Below, one piece after another: positions 52,718 to 64,000 of a DNA stretch of 64,000 nt. The DNA is from Branchinecta lynchi. Taxonomy: Eukaryota; Arthropoda; Branchiopoda; Anostraca; Branchinectidae. The translations under genes and the position numbers were made by a program. Where the stretch lies: NCBI GenBank assembly GCA_023053575.1, contig JAKZAP010000001.1, forward strand, positions 28,166,533 through 28,230,532, given 5' to 3'. Below the pieces are notes generated by a model. The model was not told where the DNA came from. It saw only the letters and a list, made by a program, of their open reading frames with translations, and ran no database searches. Position 1 is the stretch's first letter, and every line of letters starts with the position of its first letter.

Positions 52718-53495
52718 GGGAATCCAGGCGTTAATGACAGCTCGTGAAATTCGTCCGTCTGTCTGTAAGCACGATAACTCTTGAAGTGTATGTACAGGTC
52801 AAGTGAGTATATGGGCCTCGTAGTCCTATACCTAGGGTCGGGGCAGGCTTTTCCAGTTAAGGGATTAAAAAGACAAGCACTCGCCCGGAATACCTTAAAA
52901 AACGGAATTATTTCTAGAGGTAAATTCTTATTCTGAAATCGATCGGACCAATTTATACAAATTTATGGTACATATATATGGTACGTATATTCATACGGTA
53001 CAAATTTATGTAAACTATTACAACCGACTAGGTCGAACATCAAAAACACTAATATAACGGAAAAAAAATATGATTGCATGCTGAGTTTTTTTTTTTTTTT
53101 TATTTAGCGAGGGAAAGACACAGACCTTTGCAAAAGCTATCGACCAATTACAGTTTCTTGTACCATAAGCAAAATCCTGGAATACGTCCTTCTTCCAGAA
53201 TTAATTGAGAAATGCCGTTTTGGTTCAATGCAGCTTGGATCGGCCGAAACCAGGAAATTGGCAGAAGTGGCAGGAAGTTTTCGTCAAAACAGAAATGACT
53301 TACAGGGGTAAACACACATGCTGATTCCATATCTGAACTTCTCAGATGACTAGCTATTTGGCCTTAATCTGTTTCTGAATTTTAATTGTAAAAATGTTCA
53401 AGCAGTCTGGCAATGACTGGATCTGGCTAAGACAAGACCCAGTTGTCTGGATCAGATATTGAATTTTTGGGATCCCATCGAAACCGTTGGTCTTG
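52718..53495 (+). mobile_element. Repeat B, short copy with a LINE fragment inside
   Basis: The left arm is decayed (TTTGGGAATCCAGGCGTTAATGAC, then GTCCGTCTGTCTGTAAGCACGATAACTC at 52757). One core trace follows (CACTCGCCCGGAAT). The right arm runs from about 53240 (GGAAATTGGCAGAAG, AACACACATGCTGATTCC) to TTTTTGGGATCCCATCGAAA and GGTCTTG at 53495, followed by TT. A LINE family 1 fragment lies between. Confidence 0.75.
53107..53228 (+). mobile_element. LINE family 1, reverse transcriptase finger fragment
   Basis: The plus strand encodes GKDTDLCKSYRPITVSCTIS, KILEYVLLPELIEKCRFGSM, nearly identical to the minus-strand element at about 17035-17150. Only this internal 120-bp piece is present, flanked by a T18 run on the left and repeat B sequence on the right. 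A LINE normally keeps its 3' end, so a purely internal piece implies deletion, recombination or capture by the repeat B element. Confidence 0.8.
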
Positions 53496-53649
53496 TTTAG
53501 TGCCGAAAGGGAAAATTCGTTAAAATCTATCTTTCCTCCTGGAGGATCATATGGATTACAGGTTCACTTTTCTAGCTTTGAGCCAGTGGGAGCCCTTGCT
53601 AAGTAGGACCGGAATTTCGCTCGAATAACATTTAGTGTAGTCAGCTAGG
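53496..53649. other. Spacer
   Basis: Nothing recognised. Confidence 0.3.
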
Positions 53650-53872
53650 TACAGTAGAGGTATGCTTATGTGAACAGTTACTTCAATGTGAACGGTGCAC
53701 TTTTGGGCTAAACCGTAGAACAAAGATCCAAAATACCTATACAGGTGATTTTGGATGCCCTTAATTACCTAGCTACTTTGGCTAACTTGTAGTTGGCTTT
53801 AAACACAGCAAGTGCATGAAAATGGAAAAGTTCATTGTCAACAAACGTTCACATAAGCATACCTCTACTGTA
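53650..53872. mobile_element. Tc1/mariner-type MITE with TA target duplication
   Basis: The element is 53652-53870 (219 bp). CAGTAGAGGTATGCTTATGT and its exact complement at the other end give perfect inverted repeats of 24 bp, with TA on both sides (53650-53651 and 53871-53872). CAGT termini and TA duplication fit Tc1/mariner. No coding sequence. Perfect ends suggest a fairly recent insertion. Confidence 0.9.
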
Positions 53873-54954
53873 TTTGAAACGTTGAACAGTTGTTTATTTG
53901 AAAGTTTGAACAATTGTTTGTTTAAAGGAAGGGGATAATGAAAAGAACGGTTGGCGAAGAAAGTTGGTTGATTGAGAATTTCGTTGATTATGATTTGATC
54001 ATAAATATTTCATCCTTGTTCATGGGGTCCTTTTTACTTTTAAATATGAAAGTGTTTTCATCAAGTTTAATATAAATAAATCAATCAGTATCGTTTCAAA
54101 CTAATTTGAATCGTTGTTGGTCATCTTAATTGGGCTTTAACACATAGGGATTTATCGATTGTTTGTAACTCGGAAAACTGATCAGTACAGAGACAGAAGA
54201 GTCAAAAGTAGTAAACTACAAAATAACCTAAGCAATTCACATACAAATATCAGATGTAGCTCATTTTCACCTTGTACATCTTTTGAGGTTCAAACACGAG
54301 ACAGCACATTCATGAAATAAGTTTTTCGAACTCTGCAGTTGTTTTATCACATCACAAGCCAAACTCTTTATCTTCGTTTATTTACTCTTCCCTTGGGAAT
54401 GTATCGAACGATTTAGAGTTTCAGTTTCAGGGTAGCTTTCAAATTTCGAAAAGTGATTCCAGCTGAGCGGCAACATTGTTAGGAAAATTTGATGGAGCAT
54501 TTCTTTCTTGGAAACTTTTTTTCTAGGGGAGATCTGATCTCTTGGGACTAGTTTTTTTTTCGTTGGGATTTTGTATCCTTGTATATCATCGCGCGGTTGA
54601 TAAGTCGTTGATGTTCCATTTCTTAAAGCACTGCTCTTATTAGAGGACCATTTGCCGATTAAATTGCTCAGAAATATTAATTTTTTAAGCAGCAATACTT
54701 TTCTGTGAAAATAGCGATGATATGTTTATTTTTGAAGACACTAAGTGTCATATAATATGGATATAGACAGGACCAGGTTCGATAGCTATGTATAGTTTAT
54801 TTACAGACATCTGTACTGGTGAACAGACACCAAACCATTGACCAATAAAACACATTACATTTGACTTTAAATACCAACTCAAATCAGTTAAGTCCCATGA
54901 GCTTTGGGCTTAACCTCAAAGTGAATAGGTGATTAGATCTGATTAGTTACTCAT
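53873..54954. other. Intergenic, nothing assigned
   Basis: A 105-residue minus-strand frame (54378-54695), lysine-rich, has no recognisable domain. No repeat termini. Confidence 0.35.
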
Positions 54955-55251
54955 TAGCTGCGTTCGTTGCACTCCGGGCTGTCTCTGGTGTTTAGTCACC
55001 AGTGTCCGGTTCTTCCCTTAAAACGCGTTTTTTTTGTTCACCTGTGAGTTGATGAAAACCGGCTAACTCCTCGCTGCAGCAGGGCTCACGAGCAGGTTCT
55101 GGTTAGTCCGCACCGGTGAGATAAAACCGGACACTGGTTAGTTCAAAAACGGGTTATAAGACTGGTGAGAAGTCACCGGTGGATGCAAAAACGACTTATA
55201 AGAAAAACCGGAGACCACCGGTGAGAACTCCCGTGACAAAGAACGCAGCTA
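54955..55251. mobile_element. MITE with TAGCTGCGTTC ends and internal CACCGGT words
   Basis: The ends TAGCTGCGTTCGTTG and CAAAGAACGCAGCTA are inverted (one difference), bounded by TA. The interior repeats (C)ACCGGTGAG and AAAACCGG words in both orientations (TCACCAGTGTCCGGTT and AAAACCGGACACTGGTTAG). Non-coding. The terminal word links it to the 22740 and 25748 elements. Confidence 0.8.
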
Positions 55252-55804
55252 GTGAACAAACTGGGTCGCAGCATTAATTACTGATATTAAATTATTCCCT
55301 CCTTAAACAAAATGCGACCCGCATTTTTAATCTCTTGAAAATTACCAAATAACACTTGAACAAAACTGAAAATAAAAAAATCACTGTAAACCACTTTTTT
55401 AGAATAATATCGGATTTCAAAATAACCTGACACAAAGTTAGTCTACTTTTTTATCAAAGGAAACCATATAATCCTTTGATTTTCGAACAAACGTCTGTTG
55501 AGTAAACTTTCATTCAACCCGATGAAAACTAGATGTCATCTGAAGTTTGAATAAAATTCCCATGAAAAGATGTCTCCAGGGTCTTCACAGTTAGTTCATA
55601 TTTGCCGTAGCTTTTGGCCCGTCTACTCCGGTCTACTCTACTTGCGTCTTCACCGTTGCTCATCGCAGAGAAAGAAAATGCAGCAGGCGTACTACGCGCG
55701 CTGACCCGCTCTGTGCGCGTCCAACGAACCAATCAGCTTTGTCTCCTACCTTTCCTAAAGGTGGTTTCACAGCGATGTAGCTAATTGTAGAGGTAGCGAA
55801 CCGT
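55252..55804. other. Intergenic, nothing assigned
   Basis: No recognisable gene or repeat. Confidence 0.3.
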
Positions 55805-56935
55805 GATGTGGAGTCATACTATATAAAATCGCATACAATCTGCAAAAGCCAAATACAGCAAAGGACTTAGGACTGAACCCTGTGGAACACCACATGATAC
55901 ATCAACAACACTCGATATTTTGTTCTGTATACAAACACTCAATTTTCTTACATGCAGGCAAGATTTAAACCATCTAAGACATGTTCCACGAACTCCTAAA
56001 CCACTCAACCTATTCAACAGTATACTAGAAACCACTGTATCAAATGCTTTTTTAAATCAATAAAAATAGACAAAATATATAATCCTTTTTCAAGTGCATC
56101 ATTCACAGCATTTACCAAATGATGTACAGCATGAAGTGTTGAGTGGTTTTCGCGAAAACCAAACTGCGATTCAGCTAAAAATCCATTTTCTGTAAATTGT
56201 TCATATAACCGTTTGTGCAGTACTTTGTCGTAAATCTTTGGAAGTAACGGTAGGACTGATATGGGTCTCCAGTTAGAAACATCCTTTAAGGTACGGGATT
56301 TCGGGAGCGGAATTACCTTAGCAAGTTTCAGCGGATCTGGAAAATCCCCTTGCGCCAATGATAAATTAATTAAAAAAACAATACAAGGTAGGGGATAACT
56401 CGCTACCACCTTAAAAGTTTTAAGGTTGAGGCCGTCGATACCTACAGTATTGGATCGAATTGAACTTATCACTTTTTTTTTTACTTCTGAATCGTTACAT
56501 GGTTCAAATGAAATTTCACGTCCATCAGCACGGTCTTCAACAAAAGTTTGGGCTGGAACAGAACTCTCAGGCGAAATTTCTGCATGAATTCTCTCGCCAA
56601 CTGTGGCAAAGTGAGTTGCAAAATGTTCATTGATTTCCTTCAGGTCACTTGTTACTTTGCCGTTAACTTCAAGTTCATACTCCTGGCACTTTCGTTCTCC
56701 TTTTACCATGCCATTTCTGACCCACTTGCCTTTCGGGTCACCTGTCTTTTCTTCAAACTTTGTCTTATAGAACTCCTTTATTTTCTTTCTTTTTAATGAA
56801 TTTGTCAAGTTTCTTTGGCCAATAAAATACTCTCATCATCTCGAAATGTTAGGTAATCAGAGTACAATTCATTTCTTAAATTTATCATTGTAAGATTCAT
56901 GGTCCATCCCAGGCTTTCTTGGATCCATGTTTTTA
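55805..56935 (-). mobile_element. LINE family 2, reverse transcriptase, nearly open
   Basis: The minus strand from 56808 encodes a 264-residue frame: a linker to the RT (FYKTKFEEKTGDPKGKWVRN), then SSIRSNTVGIDGLNLKTFKV, VIPLPKSRTLKDVSNWRPIS, FGFRENHSTLHAVHHLV and ILSIFIDLKK. One missing base in an A run near 56055 shifts the frame. The next frame resumes with FDTVVSSILLNRLSGLGVRG and SCGVPQGSVLSPLLYLAF (motif B) and stops where the element is cut off at about 55805. The catalytic YxDD and 3' end are absent. The motif order and WRPISVLP wording fit Jockey/CR1-type non-LTR elements. Upstream, broken coding continues to about 56935. Confidence 0.9.
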
Positions 56936-58800
56936 GAACGGAGCTCAAGTTTTAGGAGTCTAAATTTAGTAGAAAATGTGTATATGACACACCCGATAAG
57001 CCTGGTGGTTTACTGTTTCTGCCTGAACCACAAAAGATTTGATTTGGATTTGTACTTGCCCTTCATCTTGTCGGAGTTGCCAGAATTTCGCAACCTATGC
57101 TCTGTCTCCCTGGTAGAATCTTCTTGTTCGAACAAGTGCTAAAAAGTTATAGGTGCAAACCCAAATAGTGACGAAGGGTGGGGGTCTTAAAGCCTATAAT
57201 TATGTTGGAGAGCTACTGACAATGTAAATGGCAGAACAAGTACGAGGAACTGTATAGAGGAGAAATGTGAAGCATTTTAACAGTCGTAACGTCTTCATCA
57301 CCCCTGTCCATGTCGCGATCTCAAACTGGGACTTGGCTCAAACGTCGTTTCACACGTGGCTCAAACGTGGAACGTGGGCGGATTGAAAGACGGTTGTTAC
57401 GTTATCCGGCATCTTGGAGGAGACTTTGGGCCTAGAGTGTCACTACTAGATTACTTATTGAGTACTTCGCATACTCATTACTTTGAAACATTAGTGGTTA
57501 GAAGCGTATTCTCGCCGTTCCTCGAGGACTCCACTTGAAGAAAAGACGTGATTAGTAATATTGGAAATGCTGTCTGACCCTGGTTTACTCGTTGCAATAA
57601 GAGACTTATTCAGTTTCTCTTAGGTGTTCTCTTAGTTTTTCTTCAGTTTCTCTTTGAAAATGTAGAATAGTTTTACCAGCAGTCATTTATATCGACTTGT
57701 AATCGTTTCTCCCCAAGATCTGGCTTGAGCCTGAAGTTGGTTCTCGCCGAGACGGCCCGAAATGTCGCTAAAATAAAACTCAGTTGACTTTACGGATTCA
57801 ACTTTTGATTTTGGATCGGTATAATTAGCTTTGCCCCAATCGTGATACTGACTATAAACTATTCAAATTGTCGACTGAGTTTAAGTAAAAAGCGTATTTG
57901 AATTCTAGCGTTAAACTCACGATCAGCAGGCAACATTAAAGTAACACTTGTTATGTCTTTTTAAAATCAAATGAGAAACTTCGGTTTGTTGTGAGCAAAA
58001 TACACCGGAAGGCAGAGATCTGAACGAAATGTTTTTTTGGCAGAAGGTTAAGACTAAGGGTTTTAAAACCAGTAGGCTAAACCTGTTCTGCGTCACTGTT
58101 CATTGGTACTTTGACTAGTCGTTGGTGCCTTGCCACAACGGTGATCTTATCTTCTGTTGACGTTTTTTGATGTTTGCGAGGCCTAGTTGGTCCTTGGTTC
58201 AGTGAATAAAATAAAAACTTAAAATTGTGATAAAACCCAATCCAAATTAGAGCTTTTTAGTACTGATTCAGTATCCAGCTTTTGCTTCACAGAAACTGCC
58301 ATCTGTTTGTGGTGTCTATCAGACACCCTCCTTGCAAGAAAGAAAGTATGACCGTGACAAGACAAGTAAGGTTGACAGTTTACACGTTGTTGGAAAAGTA
58401 ACAAAAACACCATTGCAAATCATTCATTGATGATTAATTTTTCTGACGTCGCCAGTTTACCAAAACAGTAGTATTGTAAGTTCTTGTTACTCTTGCTATT
58501 AGCTATTCTCAAGGATCATCGACTCCCCGGCACTTGGTGTATATCATTTACGGTTGCAGACCTAGCACCATCTGGTCACCAGCGAAGTTCACCAGCCGGG
58601 ACCGGAAACTTAGTGGACACGGTGGACGGGCACGAAAGTGGGCACATCCTCGGCAATGCTATTCTGCATTATCACGTCTAATAAGAATAATACACGTAAT
58701 AATATTATTATATAACATAATTTGGATAGTATTATCAAATATTATAGCCTAAATGACGACTTGTAATATAAAAGTTTGTGTATACTATGCAACGTACGCC
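56936..58800. other. Intergenic, one possible retroelement end
   Basis: Near 57735-57800, CCTGAAGTTGG...CTCGCCGAG...CCCGAAATGTCGCTAAAATA resembles the stem II-CGAAA arrangement of the 35129 foldback and of Penelope-like ends, but the leading motif is not CTGANGA. The remainder gives nothing recognisable. Confidence 0.35.
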
Positions 58801-59248
58801 TTTGCAATGGGGATCGACTAAAAGCAGGAAAGGAAAGGCAAGAGAAAAGCAGTACTAAAACCAGGAAGGGCAAACTAAAACGAAGAAAGAATTACCAAAA
58901 ATCGAGGATTCAAAAAACTGGCAAGCCTTTCCTCTGTTTAGTATCCCGTGAGGGGACGGAAATCAACATTTGGAACAGTTCACCTTTTCTCCTTTTAGTA
59001 TTCGAAAAAAACTGGCACGCTATGTAGTGCTTTTCCTCAGTTTAGTTTCTCGTGATGGGTCGGCAACCTACATTTGTAGAAGTTCACCTTTTCCTCCTTT
59101 TAGTACCTTGTTGGTAGGCGATCACGAGTCCAGTGAGGGGTCGGCAACTAAGCTATTTCAAGTCCACCATTTCTTTCCTGGTTTTAGTATTCTTTCCTGC
59201 TTTTCTCTTGCCTTTCCTTTCCTGCTTTTAGTCGATCCCTTTGCAATG
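58801..59248. mobile_element. Mutator-type foldback MITE with 9-bp target duplication
   Basis: The element is 58810-59239 (430 bp). GGGATCGACTAAAAGCAGGA and its complement start inverted repeats that are perfect for about 43 bp and continue after a small indel (ACTAAAACCAGGAA). TTTGCAATG occurs on both sides (58801-58809 and 59240-59248). A 9-bp duplication with long inverted ends is what Mutator-like transposases produce. The interior has a roughly 100-bp tandem duplication (TTTCCTC.GTTTAGT and AGTTCACCTTTTC...CTCCTTTTAGTA twice). Non-coding; the related older copy is at 20990-21239. Confidence 0.92.
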
Positions 59249-59884
59249 TTCAGCGCCACATTGTATACAAGCTATCGGGCAAGCTTCCCTCACTATTATT
59301 TTTGAACACTGTCGTGGATTTTCGCTGAAATGAGAGGTAGAAAGGTTCTTTGCGTTCTGGTCACTATCGGTTCTTGCTACTATAAAAAGACAAAAACAAA
59401 AAAAGAAAACAGAAGTACCCCGGTGCCCCTTGACACGTACACTACTCCCTGCTTGATACCCCCCCCCCCCCCCTCCCTTGATAGCTCCCTGCTTTGAGCC
59501 ATTGTTCACTGAGTGGGAAGCTTCAACCTCGAAGATGCTAAAGACTGCGGTGCGTTGACGTCATTTTCGGTGACAATCCTTCTTTAGTCGGAAAAGCTCT
59601 TAGTCCCCTCTAGTTACAAGAAACTATTTCAGTCCTCATTTCCCTAAAAGAGGACTAGAAAACCGCGAAGCCTTGGCTTAGAGATCTTCCGATTGCCATT
59701 ATTCCCTTAGAGAATCTGCCAGGTCAAGAATAGTACTGATGCAACGTCACCAAATAACGGAATACACGGAAGGTTTGAAACGTGCTTTCTGACTTCGGAA
59801 AAACAAATCGCAGTGGGAACAGTCTATGTTCCAATAATCCAACGTGCCTACCGTGCTGTGATTGATAATAAAAAAATAGAGATC
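59249..59884. other. Intergenic, one C-run
   Basis: A C14 run lies at 59460-59473. Overlapping short frames have no domain. Confidence 0.3.
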
Positions 59885-60990
59885 CATATTTTTTCGCGGG
59901 CCTGACCAGATATCAGCAAGATATCTTAAGTTCGCAGCGCGGGAGAAAATTGAAGTACTCGCAAATCTGTTTAATGCTTTCATTTCCCATGGTTATGTCC
60001 CTTCGAAGCTGACTGATGTGGCTTTAGTGCCCATACCGAAAGGGCGCGGTTGTGACGTTTCGAAGTCGGAAAACTACAGGCCTATAGCTTTGGCAACGGT
60101 TATTTCGAAGTTGTTCGAAAAGTGGGTTTTGCCTGAAATTGGACTCAACCTTTGGATTCAAGGCTCTCCATGGAGTTGATTTTGCAAAAATAAAATTAAA
60201 TTTGTAGTTGAGTATTTCTGGTTGTATCCGTCACCAGTTTTTGTTTGCTTCGTTGACTCCGCTAAGGCGTTTGATAGAGTTAACCATAGTAAAATGCTGA
60301 AGATTCTGGTGAGTAGAGGAGTTCCGCTTTAGTTTATCTGTTTATTCGCTTTTTGGTTCCGTAATCAGGAGCTCCGTGTGAGGTGGGGGACTGCATCTAG
60401 CAGTTCTTTTCATCTGATGAATGGCCGAAGGCAAGGAGGAGTCCTTTCTCGATGTCGTCTTAAAAATTGAAGGAGTCTAATTTAGGCTGTTTCATTGGTG
60501 GGACTTGCTTCAACCACTTCCTATTTGCTGACGATCTCGTTGTTCTTTCACCTTTGGTGTTTGGGCTTAATAAAATATTAAGTATTTTTGATACTGTGGC
60601 TTCCGAGTTGGATATTATTTTCAACACGTAGAAAACGTTCGCAATGGCACTACTTCCGACCGGATGCTCGCTCCCGCGACGTCAGGTTCTGTTATCCGCA
60701 CGGGTCTTTGAATATGTTAGTGAATTTCGTTACCTGGGTTTTTGCATTAATAATAAGTTGAGGGATGATTCCCATCTCCGTGAGCTGACTCACAGCTTAT
60801 CCAAGCGTGGACTGTATCAAAACGTGACGAACTATAGGAATGAGGCTCTCGATTGGCTGACAAGGCTTTTATCGATCATTGGCTTAACTTTTCAGCAAGG
60901 GTTGTGTACGTACCAGAAACAAAAAGAAAACCAGGGTTTATCGGAGGCCCACATCCCAGTTACGAACATATTTTACCACTTATCAACAAA
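59885..60990 (+). mobile_element. LINE reverse transcriptase, decayed (separate lineage)
   Basis: Across frames the plus strand shows LVPIPKGRGCDVSKSENYRP, IALATVISKLFEKWVLPEI (fingers), CFVDSAKAFDRVNHSKML (motif A), MNGRRQGGVLSR (motif B), NHFLFADDLVVLSP (catalytic FADD at about 60533-60544) and FEYVSEFRYLGFCINNKLRD (thumb). Stops and frameshifts separate all blocks, and a stretch is missing between fingers and motif A (60155-60240). The wording differs from families 1 and 2, so it is a third lineage. No 3' tail is recognised. Confidence 0.85.
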
Positions 60991-63724
60991 AAATTAAGAA
61001 CATGATTTTGCCGACAAGGTATTTCAGGTCTTCGTCGTTTCAGAAAAATGTTGTCGTCGGTACCACAAACGGAAAGAGAAAAGGGTTTGTTGGTGAGAAG
61101 CACTGACCAAAGAGTATTCCGATTACTAGATTTACCGGCAAGGCTTTGTTTATAGTAGAAACGGAACAAAAAAACGGTTTTTCAGTGCTACCGATATACC
61201 AACAAGCTTTACCCGGTCACCGTATCTAGAACTGGCCAGCAAACAAAGTGAGGATCTGAGCGCGAACTGACAAACGACCAACAGACGAATTTAAGAGACG
61301 ATTTACCGACAGAGCTTTTGTCAGTTCCAGAAACGGAATTGTTAGTCAGTGGATTACTAAAATTACAAGTGCCATGGTTGTATTTTCAAACATGACATAC
61401 TTCCTTTAGCTGGATCGTTTTTGGTGGAAAAGCTCTGATTCCGTGAGCAAGGGAAAAGTCACGATACTACTGCAGATAATGTCAAATTTGGCAGATTGAT
61501 TACACGCTACAGAATGTGGTAGATCCGCGGTTTAACAACGATAATCAAAAATACTGCAGTCAGTAAAAACTGCCTCTCAGTTTTGTAGCTGGGAAGCAAA
61601 TGGGCTTTACAAGACGTTGAGTTTGCATCTTGGCACTTTTCCCAGCTGGTGGGAACTGCACCAGCAGTCAGTGTAACTTTCAATCCATATTTCGCACACG
61701 TATACAAATAAAAGAGGCATCAGTTGTTTAATGTTAGCACGTTTGCGGCATGACAACGTATATACCAAGCGTGAATCCACCGCACGAATGGGTGTGGTTT
61801 AATTATCATTCACAATCATTTTTCACGGTAAGCAGATTAAAAGGCCTAGAAAATGAAAGTGAAGCGCAAGAAAAAACTCAGAGAGCTAAATGGATAGGAA
61901 AAGCAAAACAGGAAAAACTAATAGTGTTCTTCCAGTATAGGGAAAATTATTTTTTCTGTTTCTAGAGAATAAAGTTTTACAGATTGTTTCGGACAAGGTT
62001 CCAGGTGACTCTGTCCAGTCTTATGACGTGACTAACGAAACCAAAAGCAGAACTGATGACAACTGTTCATTTGTTCTTTTTGGAATATACGAAATGGACA
62101 AGCTACCTTCGAGGAAACAGACAAACAACATCCGAGGTTTGAAACAGGGTAGAAGTAACTGTACATGATGTGTGTATATTTGCAAGTTTATGGTGCTCAA
62201 ATAGTTAACCTGATGCTCCATTCCCTTCATAGAACAGTCTTATATCTGCCGGAATACTTCTTTCTGTTCCTAAAGGTCTTGCTCCCTCTTACATTCACAA
62301 AATACGTATTTTCCTATCGAGCAGTAGTAATAAAAATAACTTCAGGCTGAGGCCAAATGCATAACAACAGAACAAAAAATGAACAGCGAAAAACACTGAA
62401 ATGCACTAAGGATGCACGTCGCTTAGGAGTGTCCTCATCCCACTAAGGAAGCTGAAGAGGAGGTCAGTTATATTCCTCATTAGCAAACTTTCCGAGCAAA
62501 CAATTCACTGTGAAGTGGGGGCGTTGAAACTCCTTTAGTATAAAGTATCCTCTTCAAGGCAGTATATATTGCGAAATTATTCGGAAAAATATTGGAAATT
62601 AGAGAAAATCCCAATAACTGACAGGGTGCGTCCCGAACCTTTCTTCATTAAGGGGGGGGGGACAACCTGGTAAAAATTTACCGAATCGGTACATGATTTT
62701 CACTGAATCACAGCGAGTTGCCTTCATGAAGCTACATCGTAAAAAGTTGCAGAGTATGTACAAGCAAGTCTGAAGAGAAAAATTGTCCCGTTTCCACGCT
62801 TTTCCGCTTCTTTTTTTTCATGGATTCGCTGTCACTAGTCGTTTATCTTTGGGAGACCTTTCCGGTTTTGCCATCAAAACTTGAAATAATTGCAAAAAAC
62901 GGCGTTGCTGCAGAGCGACAACGTCGCTAACGGCTGTACCCAGGATTAATTAAGGCACCGCTAACTACTTCCCATGCAAATTCTAGCTATTAACATGGTT
63001 CAAGCCCCACCCCCCCAAAAAAAAATTCCAGGCCTTAAACGCCAATTAAATGACACACCCTTTGTCTAACTAGTGAAGACTGAAATTTTGCGGAAACACT
63101 GATGATAAAAGTGCCTTTTTGCCACCCCAAGATTACCTATTAAACCCACAGCTGTCTGGCGAAACGAAAGGGATCCAGGGTAAAGAAGATATAAAGTACA
63201 GTTGTCGGAATTTACAGCAAACAAAAGTAGGCTAGTTTTCACGGCAAGAGACGAACTTATTCCTGAAATAGGTAGTGCAATCCTGAGAAGTAAAACAAGA
63301 GCTGGAAACTTCATATAGCACATGCGAGGCAGGGTCAGAAGATGAAAGTAGGAATTCGTCAATTCGTGGGTTTGTTGTGATAATTTTTTTTATTTTTTTT
63401 TTATTACGCGTATTATCTTTTCCGTTCTTCCTGTCCATTATGATTTGGCCAGGTGACTACGCTTCCATTTCCACTTTCCCTCGGTGACGCCAACGGTCCC
63501 AACATCTAATATTTTAAATTACGTTTATTTAAAAAAAAATTAAATGACCAACCTATATATTTATCGTCACCTACACTTTCCTCTATCTCTAGGTTTAGTT
63601 TTTTTCTTTCTTATTTCTTTCTTTAACCCTTATTTCACATTTTACCATTTTCATTACATCTTTTAAATCTTAAAATTTGTTTACTTTTTCCTTCCTTAAT
63701 CTCCTTTCCTTAAAATTGTCTTTC
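60991..63724. other. Intergenic, nothing firmly assigned
   Basis: Weak direct repeats near 61130-61170 and 61305-61345 (CCG(G/A)CA.(G/A)GCTTT.GT, AG.AACGGAA) hint at an old tandem. Short frames (61750-61965 and others) have no domain. A G10 run is at 62653-62662. Confidence 0.35.
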
Positions 63725-64000
63725 TTTGCTTTTTTGCTTTTAAGCAAAACCCTTGAGAAAGAATGATCAAGGGTTCTTTGAAATCACGAGAAATATATCG
63801 TTTGGTAATGCGTTTAGCTGTGAGCACTTTAAGGGCGCTAGAAATTCATCTGTCATCAAAACTCTTCAAGCAAAAAGGATGATAAGCTTACCGGGAGCAT
63901 GAAAATGTATATTTTACTTAAAAGCATTGTTTGTACTTCAAGCAATCCAGTTGCAAGCAAAACCCTTGAGGCAAAAATGATCATGGGCTCATAGGGAATA
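63725..64000. repeat. Tandem repeat matching 3800-4215, reverse orientation
   Basis: AAGCAAAACCCTTGAG occurs twice (63744 and 63957), with CACTTTAAGGGCGCTAGAAAT (63829) and ATGATCA(A/T)GGG words: the reverse complement of the 3800-4215 units. It runs off the window end. Confidence 0.65.

Overview
This window looks like gene-poor, repeat-dense nuclear DNA from an animal, most likely an invertebrate. Spliceosomal introns are visible, many degenerate LINE-type (non-LTR) retrotransposons are present, and short inverted-repeat DNA transposons and tandem-repeat-bearing elements are nested in one another. There is no bacterial-style gene packing. I could not name the species from the sequence alone.

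Only two stretches look like host protein-coding sequence. One is a single internal exon (15063-15279, +) of a lysosomal alpha-mannosidase (GH38), with good splice sites on both sides. Its neighbouring exons were not found, so its introns must be long and full of transposons. The other is the 3' part of an unrecognised secreted coiled-coil protein (24498-25664, -), with a signal peptide just inside a splice acceptor.

Layout. 0-12 kb: copies in both orientations of a large repeat (called A here) with a 3' terminal hairpin, pieces of LINEs, and DNA-transposon remnants. 13.5-17.3 kb: a 495-bp tandem duplication hit by a LINE, the mannosidase exon, a tRNA-derived SINE, and a LINE reverse transcriptase. 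17.7-20.8 kb: repeat A next to the best copy of a second large repeat (called B here), which carries eight 137-bp core units. 21-28.6 kb: a broken SINE, MITEs, the coiled-coil gene and satellite-like tandem repeats. 28.9-29.9 kb: a 14-unit satellite with higher-order structure. 29.9-36.7 kb: three LINE 3' ends, one split by a complete 2.5-kb hAT element with a perfect 8-bp target duplication. 37.8-46.8 kb: MITEs, B copies and a near-perfect 151-bp inverted repeat. 46.8-52.7 kb: little recognisable. 52.7-60.9 kb: another B copy, a mariner-type MITE, LINE reverse transcriptases and a Mutator-type foldback element with a 9-bp target duplication.

The most informative signals are insertion histories that can be read directly from filled and empty sites in the same window. 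Repeats A and B look like non-autonomous rolling-circle (Helitron/Helentron-like) elements with internal tandem repeats, in the style of HINE or pearl elements. That class assignment is inference. No viral, CRISPR, rRNA or convincing intact tRNA gene was seen.
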